From: Candidatus Kapaibacterium sp. | GTDB lineage: Bacteria; Bacteroidota; Ignavibacteria; Kapaibacteriales; UBA2268 | Length of the DNA stretch: 39,500 bases | Direction of reading: 5' to 3' | Assembly (NCBI GenBank): GCA_028376765.1 | Contig: JAONBD010000014.1 | Location: 1 to 39,500 of the forward strand | In this document: piece by piece, positions 1 to 8,385 of the stretch | Layout: every line of letters starts with the position of its first letter | Numbering within the stretch: the stretch's first letter is position 1 | Notes under the pieces: model-generated | Seen by the model: only the letters and a program-made list of their open reading frames with translations | The model's database searches: none | What the model was told of the DNA's origin: nothing | Program-made: the position numbers and the translations under genes

Positions 1-49
1 AGCAAAAAAAATTGCTTTGAATTGAAAATCTTTTAAAAATTACAATTTG

Positions 50-78
50 AAAAGCTACCTATTTTGGTAGCTTTTTTT
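50..78 (+). terminator. Rho-independent terminator of an upstream gene
   Basis: A ten-base-pair stem, AAAAGCTACC (50-59) with GGTAGCTTTT (66-75), encloses a six-base loop and runs into a T tract (72-78). It should end transcription of a plus-strand gene lying before the window. It also separates that gene from murC, which has its own promoter element downstream. Confidence 0.8.
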
Positions 79-204
79 ATTTTAACATTATATATTTTCA
101 GCTTATAAAAAATATTATTTTTTAGTTGATTAAGCGTTGATTGCTTTATATTAATTGAGCCAATAATGTTTTTTATTAGACTCTTTAATGCAATATATTT
201 TTCT

Positions 205-212
205 TAAATTTG
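205..212 (+). promoter_or_regulatory. -7 promoter element (TAAATTTG) for the murC operon
   Basis: TAAATTTG matches the Bacteroidota -7 consensus TAnnTTTG exactly. No clear TTG is seen about 18-20 bases upstream, so only half of the promoter is supported. Transcription would begin near 219, downstream of the ATG at 188 and upstream of the ATG at 242, which supports the second as the start of murC. Confidence 0.5.
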
Positions 213-241
213 CAGACTTTTTTAATCGAAATAATTTAAAT

Positions 242-1615
242 ATGTTCAGATCTGTTAAACATTTACATTTTGTTGGAATTGGTGGCATTGGAATGTCAGG
301 AATAGCTGAAATTCTATTAGAAAAAGGGTTTACTGTATCTGGCTCGGATCTCAATCCATCACAAAATACTGACTATTTAAAAAATAAAGGTATTGATATT
401 TTTATAGGTCATAGTGCCTCTAACATAAATGGTGCGGAAGTCATTGTCTACTCATCAGCTGTTAATATAAATGAGAATCCTGAAATAATTCAAGCCAAGA
501 AAAACAACATTCCTGTTATTAGAAGAGCTGAGATGCTTGCTGAAGTATCTAGATTAAATTATAGCATCGGAGTTGCTGGAACACACGGTAAAACAACAAC
601 TACATCTATGTTAGGGCTTATTCTTATTGAAGCCGGTTTAGATCCTACTGTTATTGTTGGCGGCAGGTTGAAAGATTTTGGAGGTACCAACGCAAGACTT
701 GGAAATGGTGAATGGACTGTTGTTGAAGCTGATGAATTTGATAGATCTTTTTTGCAACTTTTTCCTACTATTTCTATAATAAACAACGTCGAAGCTGAAC
801 ATTTAGATATTTATAGAGACCTAGAAGATATTGAAGCAACTTTTACAGAATTTGCTAATAAAACTCCCTTCTATGGACTATGTGCTTTAGGATTGGATGA
901 TGATGGGGTTAAGAATATTTTACCTTCTATTAATAAACAAATTAAAACATTTGGGTTTAATAGAAACTGCGATATAAGAGCTGATAAAGCTAAGTACGAG
1001 AATGGTGAATCTTATTGCGATGTTTATGAAGATGGAAAGAAACTTGGAGGCATTCATATACGTATTCCAGGTGAATACAATTTGAAGAATGCACTTGGTG
1101 CTCTAACTGTTGCTAGGAACCTAGGTATAGAATTTGACATAATTAAAAATGCTTTATCAAAATTTTCAGGTGTATTTAGAAGATTTGAAATTAAAGGTGA
1201 ATACAAAGGTATCAAAATTATTGATGACTATGCACACCATCCATCTGAGGTAAAAGCTTGTTTGGAAGGTGCTAGAAAAGCATTTAATAATAGAATAGTT
1301 TGCCTATTTCAGCCACATACTTTTACAAGGACAAGAGATCAATATAAAGATTTTGCTAAATCTTTTGATAATGCTGATCTGCTTTTTGTAACTGATATCT
1401 ATCCAGCTAGAGAACAACCAATCGAGGGTATCTCTGGAAAATTAATTGCAGATGAAGCAGTATCTTACGGATATAAAAATGTTAATTATATAAATAAAAA
1501 CGAAAATATTATTCCAATCGTAAAGGAACATTTAAAAGAAGGTGACATTTTTATTACAATGGGTGCCGGTAATATTTGGAAATATGGATTAGAATTAATT
1601 GACAGTCAAAATTAG
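242..1615 (+). CDS. murC: UDP-N-acetylmuramate--L-alanine ligase
   Basis: MurC is the cytoplasmic ATP-dependent ligase that adds L-alanine to UDP-N-acetylmuramate, the first step of the peptidoglycan stem peptide. The 457-residue product starts with the nucleotide-sugar loop GIGGIGMSG (about 12-20), has the Mur ligase ATP-binding loop GTHGKTTTT (from about 113) and the C-terminal DDYAHHP motif (about 328-334) typical of MurC. The open frame extends to an ATG at 188, but the extra 18 residues do not belong to the family and would precede the predicted transcription start, so the ATG at 242 is chosen. It is the first gene of a run with two periplasmic foldases and pyrE (gaps 31, 7 and -8 bases). 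The identification is firm; the start is likely. Confidence 0.95.
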   Translation: MFRSVKHLHFVGIGGIGMSGIAEILLEKGFTVSGSDLNPSQNTDYLKNKGIDIFIGHSASNINGAEVIVYSSAVNINENPEIIQAKKNNIPVIRRAEMLAEVSRLNYSIGVAGTHGKTTTTSMLGLILIEAGLDPTVIVGGRLKDFGGTNARLGNGEWTVVEADEFDRSFLQLFPTISIINNVEAEHLDIYRDLEDIEATFTEFANKTPFYGLCALGLDDDGVKNILPSINKQIKTFGFNRNCDIRADKAKYENGESYCDVYEDGKKLGGIHIRIPGEYNLKNALGALTVARNLGIEFDIIKNALSKFSGVFRRFEIKGEYKGIKIIDDYAHHPSEVKACLEGARKAFNNRIVCLFQPHTFTRTRDQYKDFAKSFDNADLLFVTDIYPAREQPIEGISGKLIADEAVSYGYKNVNYINKNENIIPIVKEHLKEGDIFITMGAGNIWKYGLELIDSQN

Positions 1616-1646
1616 TTAGTTTTAATTTTTTTGGAGAATTTAAAAT

Positions 1647-3650
1647 ATGATAAAATTTCTTAGTGCAATAATACTATTTTCTTTAGCTACATTTTCTGAT
1701 GAAATTGTGGCTGAGGTCGGTAATGAAAAAATTACTTTCAGCCAGCTTGAAAAAGCCTATGAAAAAAACTTGCAAAATGATGCAAAAAGATTTAGAGAAT
1801 TAAGCCTAGATAGCGCTCTAAGCTTTATCAATTTATATACTGATTATAGATTAAAAGTACAGGACGCCATTGATAAAGGCTATTTAAAAGATTCTAGTAT
1901 TCAATCAGAAATTGAATCAAATAGGAGGCTCCTTGCAGAATCATTTTATTTTGAAAACGAATTAATGAACCCCAAAATAAATGAAATAATCTCAAGAAGA
2001 AAATCAGAATACAAGTTTGCGTTTATTATTATTCCTTTCGATAATGCAGAAGAAGGTCATAAAATCGAAAAAAGACAAAAAGCTCAAAAAGCTTTAGATT
2101 CGATTAACTCTGGAATGAGCTTTTCTGATGCAGCAATGAAATTTTCCGAAGATGGTAAAACTGCACAAGAAGGTGGAGTTGTTAATAATTGGGTTACTGG
2201 AGGATCTATTCAGAAACCTTTAGAAGATGTATTTTTTAACTTGAAGCCAGGTGAAATTAATACCGAAGTAATTGAAACTTCTTATGGATGTTTTATTGTT
2301 AAATTATTAGAAAGAAAACCAAGAAAATTAATTGATGCTTCTCATATATTACTTGGGCAAATGTCTCAAATGTCTAATAAATCTGATAGTCTAAAATTTA
2401 TCAAACAGGCAGATTCTGTTTTAGCATTAATAAACAATGGCGAGGATTTTGAAAGGCTTGCACGTGAGCTTTCAAAAGATAATACCACTAATGAAAATGG
2501 TGGTCGTTTTGGAAAATTATATAGCCGTTCTACTGGATTTTTAGGAACAGGTGCTCCCCTAGAACCATCTATATCCGAAAAGCTTTATACAATGAAAAAA
2601 GGTGATGTCCCAAAAATTGTTGTAACGTATATGGGCGTTCATATTTTAAAGGTTAATGTTGTTAAGGAAATTGATAAAGATTCAGAGTATGAAGCTGCAA
2701 AGGAAGTGTATAAAAAAGTATTTTATAAAAAAGATAAAATTACCTTTATGGATTCTGTTGCAAAGAAATTTGGTTTCAAATTAAATCCGAAAGTAGTAGA
2801 ACAATTCCAAATGGAATTAGATACCAATAAAACAACAATCGGAGAAAATTGGGCTGATAATGTAAAAACATCTACTAAAAGTTTGGAATTATTCAAGTTT
2901 AATGGAAAGTCATACAATCTAGGTACTTTTATAAAAGAATGTATAAACAGAAAAGAGCTTAGGGGCTATTCGTTAAATGATGAAGGAATCAACTTAGCAT
3001 CTAGAAAAATTATTGATAATGAATTGTTTAATCTTGCTACCACTAATCTAGAATCAAAATACCCTAATTACAAGTTATTGTTAAATGAGTTTAGAGATGG
3101 TATAATTTTATTTAAAGCCGAAGATGAAGAAGTTTGGTCTAAAAGAAAGTTTGATGAACAGATAGCTAAAACCTACTGGGATAGCACAAAAAATAATTAT
3201 ATGACTAATTATAAATTTGATGTTTGTGAGATTTTTAGATTAAATGAAGCTTCAATGAAAGAAATTCAAAAAGAAGTAAATTCTGGAAGTGCTGATTTTG
3301 AAACAATTGCTGAAATGAAAACTCAAAGAGAAGGCTTCAGAGAAAAAAGTGGGAAACTTGGCTGGATTGAAAAGAACAAAGATGAAACAGCAAATATTAT
3401 CCCAATTGATGAGGCTAAAAAAGGAAAAATAATAGGACCTTATAAAAATAAATATGGACTATCATTAATCAAAATTTATGATATTGAAAAGCCAAGATTA
3501 ATGACTTTTGAGGAAGCAAAACCATTTATTACTCCTAATGTACAGGATATTGTTCAAGCAAACTTAAGAGATAAGTGGCTTAAAAGAGTAAGGACAAATC
3601 ACCCTGTTAAAATTTATGATAAATCAATAAAAAATATATTAAATAAATAA
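1647..3650 (+). CDS. Secreted multi-domain parvulin-type peptidyl-prolyl isomerase
   Basis: The 667-residue protein begins with a hydrophobic signal sequence (about 1-17) and should be periplasmic. Two parvulin (PpiC/rotamase) domains can be read at about residues 122-222 and 230-338. Each contains a G-G-x-x-x-x pattern and ends in an ETSYGCFIVKLLE-type or TYMGVHILKV-type strand. A third, more diverged parvulin-like segment lies at about 520-612 (SGKLGW, then YGLSLIKI). The family catalyses cis-trans isomerisation of prolyl bonds and chaperones outer-membrane proteins. A GGAG at 1633-1636, ten bases before the ATG, may be a ribosome site. It sits between murC and a SurA-like gene and is probably co-transcribed with them. 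The substrate is unknown; a large beta-barrel or T9SS client is a reasonable inference. Confidence 0.85.
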   Translation: MIKFLSAIILFSLATFSDEIVAEVGNEKITFSQLEKAYEKNLQNDAKRFRELSLDSALSFINLYTDYRLKVQDAIDKGYLKDSSIQSEIESNRRLLAESFYFENELMNPKINEIISRRKSEYKFAFIIIPFDNAEEGHKIEKRQKAQKALDSINSGMSFSDAAMKFSEDGKTAQEGGVVNNWVTGGSIQKPLEDVFFNLKPGEINTEVIETSYGCFIVKLLERKPRKLIDASHILLGQMSQMSNKSDSLKFIKQADSVLALINNGEDFERLARELSKDNTTNENGGRFGKLYSRSTGFLGTGAPLEPSISEKLYTMKKGDVPKIVVTYMGVHILKVNVVKEIDKDSEYEAAKEVYKKVFYKKDKITFMDSVAKKFGFKLNPKVVEQFQMELDTNKTTIGENWADNVKTSTKSLELFKFNGKSYNLGTFIKECINRKELRGYSLNDEGINLASRKIIDNELFNLATTNLESKYPNYKLLLNEFRDGIILFKAEDEEVWSKRKFDEQIAKTYWDSTKNNYMTNYKFDVCEIFRLNEASMKEIQKEVNSGSADFETIAEMKTQREGFREKSGKLGWIEKNKDETANIIPIDEAKKGKIIGPYKNKYGLSLIKIYDIEKPRLMTFEEAKPFITPNVQDIVQANLRDKWLKRVRTNHPVKIYDKSIKNILNK

Positions 3651-3657
3651 GATAATT

Positions 3658-4938
3658 ATGAAACTATTAATTTTATTTTTATTAATTACTTCTCATCTTT
3701 TAGCACAATTAAAAGAGGGTGAATCTTTAGATAGGATTTTAGCTGTTGTTGGAACAGAGAAAATCATGAAAAGTGAAATTGATGCCCAAATGATAAGAAT
3801 GCTAGAAATGAATCAGGGCATAGATTTTTATGATTCTAAAGTTAGAGATCAGATATTAAATTCTTTAATTGATGAAAAATTAATAGTAGTAAGAGCACAA
3901 GAAGATTCTGTTACAGTTTTGGACGCAGAAGTTGAAGCTAGATGGAATCAACTCGTTGAACAGTGGAAAGCCAATTATGGTTCAGTTCAAAGAATCGAGG
4001 CGGTTTTCAAAAAGTCTTTAACCGAAGTTAAATTCGAATACGAAGATCAAATCAGAAATCAATTAATGGCTATGAAATTACAACAAACTAAATTTGGTGT
4101 AATTTCAATTACAAAATCAGAAGTCACAACATTTTACGAAGATTATAAAGATTCTCTTGATGTAATTGGTGATAGATATAAGATAGCTCATATTGTTAGA
4201 AAAATAAAGGCAAACACAGATCAGAAGAATATGGCCTATAAAAAAGCTATGGCAATTAGAGACTCCCTCCTTGAAGGTAAAGCTTTTGAAGAATTGGCAT
4301 TAAATAATAGTGAAGACCCTAATACAGCTGCTGATGGAGGCGGTTTAGGGTGGTTTGATAAAGGTAGATTATTTCCAGAGTTTGAAAATGCTGCATTTGC
4401 ACTTCAACTAGGGGAAACTTCTTTGCCAGTCGAAACCCCATTTGGATATCATTTGATTCAGACTATAACTAAAAAAGAAAACTCGATCAACACTAGACAT
4501 ATACTAATCAAAATTGGAGAAAGTTCTGATAACACTATTAAAACTAAAGAATTTTTAATTGCTTTAAAAGATTCTATAATTAATGGTGCTGATTTTGGCA
4601 AAATGGCTTTGCGTTACTCAGAAGATGAATCAACCAAGGGATTTGAAGGAATTATAGGTGAACTTACTATCGAAGAAATGCCTCCAAGTTACAGAACCGA
4701 AGTTGCTAATTTACAAGAAAATACAATTTCTGATCCATTGAGTTATCAATTAGGAGATGGAAAAAAATCTTTATCTATTATTAAGGTATTAGAATTTTTG
4801 CCCTCACATAAAATAAATTTAGAAAGAGATTACACAATTATAGAGAATTACGCTAAAAATTATAAGCAACGACGCTTAATGAATGATTGGGTGAAAGAGC
4901 TTAGAACAGAACTTTATTGGGAATTAAAAGATGATTAG
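3658..4938 (+). CDS. surA: SurA-like periplasmic chaperone / peptidyl-prolyl isomerase
   Basis: The 426-residue protein has a signal peptide ending near SHLLAQ (residue 17), a SurA N-terminal chaperone region (about 20-170, starting LDRILAVVGTEKIMKSEID) and two parvulin domains at about 173-271 and 277-375. The first has the family patterns GGGLGWFDKG and TPFGYHLIQ. The second is less conserved and may be structural. SurA-type proteins escort unfolded outer-membrane proteins through the periplasm. It follows the larger parvulin gene by 7 bases and overlaps the start of pyrE by up to 8 bases, so translational coupling is likely. The symbol is by domain layout; orthology to E. coli SurA was not tested. 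Confidence 0.85.
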   Translation: MKLLILFLLITSHLLAQLKEGESLDRILAVVGTEKIMKSEIDAQMIRMLEMNQGIDFYDSKVRDQILNSLIDEKLIVVRAQEDSVTVLDAEVEARWNQLVEQWKANYGSVQRIEAVFKKSLTEVKFEYEDQIRNQLMAMKLQQTKFGVISITKSEVTTFYEDYKDSLDVIGDRYKIAHIVRKIKANTDQKNMAYKKAMAIRDSLLEGKAFEELALNNSEDPNTAADGGGLGWFDKGRLFPEFENAAFALQLGETSLPVETPFGYHLIQTITKKENSINTRHILIKIGESSDNTIKTKEFLIALKDSIINGADFGKMALRYSEDESTKGFEGIIGELTIEEMPPSYRTEVANLQENTISDPLSYQLGDGKKSLSIIKVLEFLPSHKINLERDYTIIENYAKNYKQRRLMNDWVKELRTELYWELKDD

Positions 4939-5473
4939 TATGAATAGAGACCAACTTTGCCTTGAAATATTTAATTCGGCACACATAACTGGAGAATTTA
5001 AATTAAGATCTGGTGTTGTGAGTAACGAGTACTTTGATAAATATCAATTTGAATCAATCCCTCAATTGCTGAATAACATTGCTATTCATATTACAGAAAT
5101 AGTATCAAAACTAGATTATGATATCCTAGCACCACTCGAAATGGGTGGAATACCAATATCAACTGCACTTGCTTTAAAAGTAGACAAAATCCAATGCTTT
5201 GTAAGAAAAAAAGCTAAGGAATATGGAACAGCAAAGCTAGCAGAAGGTCCAAATATTGATGGTAAGAAGTTATTAATAGTTGAAGATGTTGTAACCAGCG
5301 GTGGGCAAATTATATTAAGTACAAATGATTTGAGAAAGCAAGGAGCTATCATCACAGATGCTGTTTGTGTAATTGATAGAGAAGCAGGTGGAAAAGAAAA
5401 ACTTACTGAAATTGGAGTTACTTTACACCCCCTATTCACAATGACAGAGTTGAAAGCTATTTCGCAATTATAA
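4931..5473 (+). CDS. pyrE: Orotate phosphoribosyltransferase
   Basis: PyrE transfers a phosphoribosyl group from PRPP to orotate to give OMP in de novo pyrimidine synthesis, in the cytoplasm. The 180-residue product carries the PRPP-binding signature LLIVEDVVTSGGQ (about 114-126), the FVRKKAKEYGT segment with catalytic lysines, and the loop LEMGGIP. The start could be ATG 4931, overlapping the surA stop, or ATG 4940, just after it (TAGTATG); the two differ by three residues. Its last 17 bases overlap the 3' end of the convergent VWA-OmpA gene, so there is no room for a separate terminator. The pairing with envelope genes appears to be positional rather than functional. Confidence 0.93.
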   Translation: MISMNRDQLCLEIFNSAHITGEFKLRSGVVSNEYFDKYQFESIPQLLNNIAIHITEIVSKLDYDILAPLEMGGIPISTALALKVDKIQCFVRKKAKEYGTAKLAEGPNIDGKKLLIVEDVVTSGGQIILSTNDLRKQGAIITDAVCVIDREAGGKEKLTEIGVTLHPLFTMTELKAISQL

Positions 5474-6797
5474 TAATTTCAGTTCTTCTATTGAGTTTTT
5501 TACCCCAATCTGAATTATTCGAAGCAATTGGTCTTCTTTCGCCGTAGCCCTTTGTTTTTATTCTAAGAGGAGATATTCCTTTGTTAATCAAATATTTTTT
5601 TACTGCATTTGCTCTTTTTAGCGATAGTCTATCATTTGTAGCATAAGACCCAACATTATCAGTATGACCTTCTATTAAAATTACTACATTTTCTCTATTA
5701 GCCATAAACTCATTTAATACATTTAGCTCTTTTACAGATTTAGGTAATCTACTTTTACCAGTCCCAAACAACATATTTTCGATAATAAGTTTTCTTCCAA
5801 GTTCAACAATTGGAATTGTTTTCTGGGTTATTATTTGTTTCTTTGCATCTACTATTCCAATATCAATAGAATCTGGAATTGCTGGCTTTAAAGTTTTATA
5901 TTTTATAGCATATAGATTAGTCAATTGATTAGAAAAGTTATCTAATATTGATGAAAAAGGATAATCCATATCATAATTGTTACCACGAGTCTTATTTGCA
6001 ATCAATTCGTAATCTCCCAACTTAGGAGATGTAATACAAAAGGCACGTATTTCATTTTCATTCATCAGCTTTATAATTGATTCGGTAGTTTGATCGGTTT
6101 TACCAGCTCCATTTTCTCCTGCTTGATGATATGGTGCATCTGTAATGATCACTAATACTTTGTTTGCCGATGGTCTATATTTAATCTTATTAGTACCCAG
6201 CTTGATAGCTGCCAAACAATTTTCTTTAATGTCATTACCACCTCTAGCTTTTACATCACGAAGCCAACCTAAAAACTCACCAACTGATCCAGTAGGTTGA
6301 TAGAAATTTTCTAATTTATCAGAAAATAAAACAAGACTTAATGTATAGTCAATACCACGGTTGTGTAGGGTATTTGTAAAGTTAATTATTCTTTGTTCCA
6401 TTGCATCAATGTAAGGTTGCATGGAACCAGTTTGATCAACTACAAAGCAAAAATCTACAGGAATTCTATCTTTAATTGATATTTTTTCTACAGAAATTAT
6501 CGATTTTGAGGATCCATTTTCAAGAACTGAAATATCTTCCTTTAGAAGAGTATCTAATGGTTCTCCATAAATGTTATATGCTTCAACAATTAATTTTATC
6601 TCTGGGTAGGTAGAAATGTCTACATTTCTAATTGTCATTCTTATTGATTTCTGCGAAGATCTTACCTTAGCTTCTTCAAGTAATTTTTTTGCTTGAAGTA
6701 TAGAATCTTGAACAGAAAGTTTTTTTGATTCTTCTTTAGCATCTAAGCCAAAAATGAATAATAATAGTAGAATGTACGTAATATTTCTTGTTAGCAT
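5457..6797 (-). CDS. Secreted VWA-OmpA protein (von Willebrand A plus peptidoglycan-binding domain)
   Basis: The 446-residue protein has an N-terminal signal segment (about 1-20), a von Willebrand factor A domain (about 114-300) and a C-terminal OmpA-like domain (about 340-445). The metal-site motif reads DQTGSM, with D121, T123 and S125 in the DxSxS positions, so it should bind a divalent cation. The OmpA domain has the GHTDNVG motif (D380) and the N-x-x-LS-x-x-RA segment that bind diaminopimelate in peptidoglycan. No lipobox is seen, so it is probably periplasmic and wall-anchored. It is the last gene of the operon headed by the GldM-like gene, 68 bases after an outer-membrane barrel gene, with a long hairpin in the gap. 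A role tethering a trans-envelope complex to the wall is inference. Confidence 0.85.
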   Translation of the reverse strand: MLTRNITYILLLLFIFGLDAKEESKKLSVQDSILQAKKLLEEAKVRSSQKSIRMTIRNVDISTYPEIKLIVEAYNIYGEPLDTLLKEDISVLENGSSKSIISVEKISIKDRIPVDFCFVVDQTGSMQPYIDAMEQRIINFTNTLHNRGIDYTLSLVLFSDKLENFYQPTGSVGEFLGWLRDVKARGGNDIKENCLAAIKLGTNKIKYRPSANKVLVIITDAPYHQAGENGAGKTDQTTESIIKLMNENEIRAFCITSPKLGDYELIANKTRGNNYDMDYPFSSILDNFSNQLTNLYAIKYKTLKPAIPDSIDIGIVDAKKQIITQKTIPIVELGRKLIIENMLFGTGKSRLPKSVKELNVLNEFMANRENVVILIEGHTDNVGSYATNDRLSLKRANAVKKYLINKGISPLRIKTKGYGERRPIASNNSDWGKKLNRRTEIIIIAK

Positions 6798-6815
6798 TAG
6801 AATTAAAGATTAATT

Positions 6816-6852
6816 ATCGGGTACAATGCAAAATTATGCATTTATACCCGAT
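6816..6852 (-). promoter_or_regulatory. Long intergenic stem-loop inside the envelope operon
   Basis: Two stacked inverted repeats, ATCGGGTA (6816-6823) with TACCCGAT (6845-6852) and AATGCA (6825-6830) with TGCATT (6837-6842), form a nearly continuous hairpin in the 68-base gap before the VWA-OmpA gene. No T tract follows on the minus strand, so it is not a normal terminator. It could be an mRNA processing or stability element that sets the VWA-OmpA level, or a protein-binding site. Confidence 0.5.
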
Positions 6853-6865
6853 TAATATAATATTT

Positions 6866-8359
6866 TTAGATTGTGATTCTTAACACAGGTGATATCATAA
6901 AGAAGTTATCCAATTCATAAGGTAACGGATCTCTAAGTGGCTTAGCATATTTCGCTTCTAAAAACAACCAATTACCAAATAATTTAACAAATGCTCTTGT
7001 CAATAGTATTTGATTTGAATATTGAGCACTTACACTAAATGGATAAACTGCTTGGTTTCTGTACTCAATTTTTGCAAAAATCCAATCAGCTAATTCGTCT
7101 GGATGAACAAGGCCAACACCTGAAGTGTTTAACTGAGTAATTTGTTGAAGTGGTGCACCTATTTCTTCACCTTCTTCGTTAGTAAATTTCTGAGTGTAGA
7201 ATAAATATTCTCTGATTTCTGAATAGCTAACACCAAGCTCTAATCTAAAGAAATTTTCGGCTTTATTTTCATCAATCCATAAATTGTAAAAGGCAGTTAA
7301 TTGACCTGTTGTCTCAAGTACAGGAGCTATTCTAAACTGATTATTTGTAGCGAGATTACCTTCTCTTTCGTCATTAGCAAATCTATCAAAACCAGGTAGA
7401 TCTCCATTTGCTACATCATCTGATGCACTAGCACCACCATGTAAATAAAAATCATCTGCATCAATAGTTTCAGTTTGAATCTTCTGTAAAGGAGTTGAAT
7501 AATTCAAACTAATACCCGCTTGAGGATGAAAAGGGAAGTTATACTCTAAACCAAAATTAATTTTTCCAGATGGATGTGAATTTAGTTGTCTTTCAGGAAT
7601 AATTTCAAGTAATCCAGAATTATTAATTCCTGTATTCAATCTATAAGTTCCACCTAATGCAATTTTTAATAATTCAGGATTTCTTACTGATGTATTTGGA
7701 TCATTGTTTAGGTACAAGTCATATTTCATTTGAATACTTGATTCGCCTGCTAACCAAAAAGGTAACCCGACACGATCATTTCCAATTTGAGATGACAACC
7801 AAAAACCAGTATTACCAATTTTCAAAGATTGCTCATATAACGATAAAACCATTGCTTGGTTTACACCTTTTGGTCTGTTAAGGTAATCAACCATTATAAC
7901 GCCCTGATCTTCTTCTACAGGAACTTGAACAGGAATATCTTGGTATGAATAATCTCTATCTCCACGTTGATGTGAACCTGCTATAAATGTAGCTTCTCTG
8001 TATGCTTTTTTTCCAGATAACACATTTGCAACCGTTGGTAATTCTCTGTCTAAAATTTGAGAATTCATTGACTCTACACCACAAGAAAGTAAAAGTATAT
8101 CAAACTCTTTACCATCAAAAGGATTTTTAGGAGCAGCAAGAATAATTATATTTTGCTTATCTAATGAATCTTTGTTGTAACCTAGTTGAAGAAATGATTG
8201 ATAAATCTGAAACTGTAAATCAGGTTCTGTTATTTTCCATCTTGGAAAATATTTTTTCAAATCACCATTTATGTCAGTTAATGAATCTAAATATCTTTCA
8301 TTTGCAAATAATGACGAAGATAAGATAACTGCGAATATTATTATTTTTAAAAATTTCAT
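6866..8359 (-). CDS. Outer-membrane beta-barrel protein of unknown function (497 aa)
   Basis: I do not recognise the family. A signal peptide is clear, with likely cleavage after FA at residue 19. Residues 20 to about 150 look soluble and mixed alpha/beta (KNPFDGKEFDILLLSCGV). From about 150 to the end the sequence alternates short amphipathic strands with aromatic girdle residues and polar turns, as in outer-membrane barrels, and ends in strand-like MISPVLRITI. It lies 26 bases after a second barrel gene with the same soluble-plus-barrel layout, downstream of the GldM-like gene. The layout suggests a periplasmic domain that contacts the GldM-like or VWA-OmpA partner. It could instead be a channel or surface adhesin anchor. 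The barrel call is moderately sure; the function is unknown. Confidence 0.6.
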   Translation of the reverse strand: MKFLKIIIFAVILSSSLFANERYLDSLTDINGDLKKYFPRWKITEPDLQFQIYQSFLQLGYNKDSLDKQNIIILAAPKNPFDGKEFDILLLSCGVESMNSQILDRELPTVANVLSGKKAYREATFIAGSHQRGDRDYSYQDIPVQVPVEEDQGVIMVDYLNRPKGVNQAMVLSLYEQSLKIGNTGFWLSSQIGNDRVGLPFWLAGESSIQMKYDLYLNNDPNTSVRNPELLKIALGGTYRLNTGINNSGLLEIIPERQLNSHPSGKINFGLEYNFPFHPQAGISLNYSTPLQKIQTETIDADDFYLHGGASASDDVANGDLPGFDRFANDEREGNLATNNQFRIAPVLETTGQLTAFYNLWIDENKAENFFRLELGVSYSEIREYLFYTQKFTNEEGEEIGAPLQQITQLNTSGVGLVHPDELADWIFAKIEYRNQAVYPFSVSAQYSNQILLTRAFVKLFGNWLFLEAKYAKPLRDPLPYELDNFFMISPVLRITI

Positions 8360-8385
8360 TTTTTTATTTACCTATTTTGTCAATA

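Noticed and set aside
1-16. AGCAA / TTGCT inverted repeat at the window start
   Set aside because: Five base pairs in AT-rich DNA, next to a far better terminator at 50-78; not distinguishable from chance.
188-241. N-terminal extension of murC from the ATG at 188
   Set aside because: The 18 residues are outside the family and overlap a -7 promoter element.
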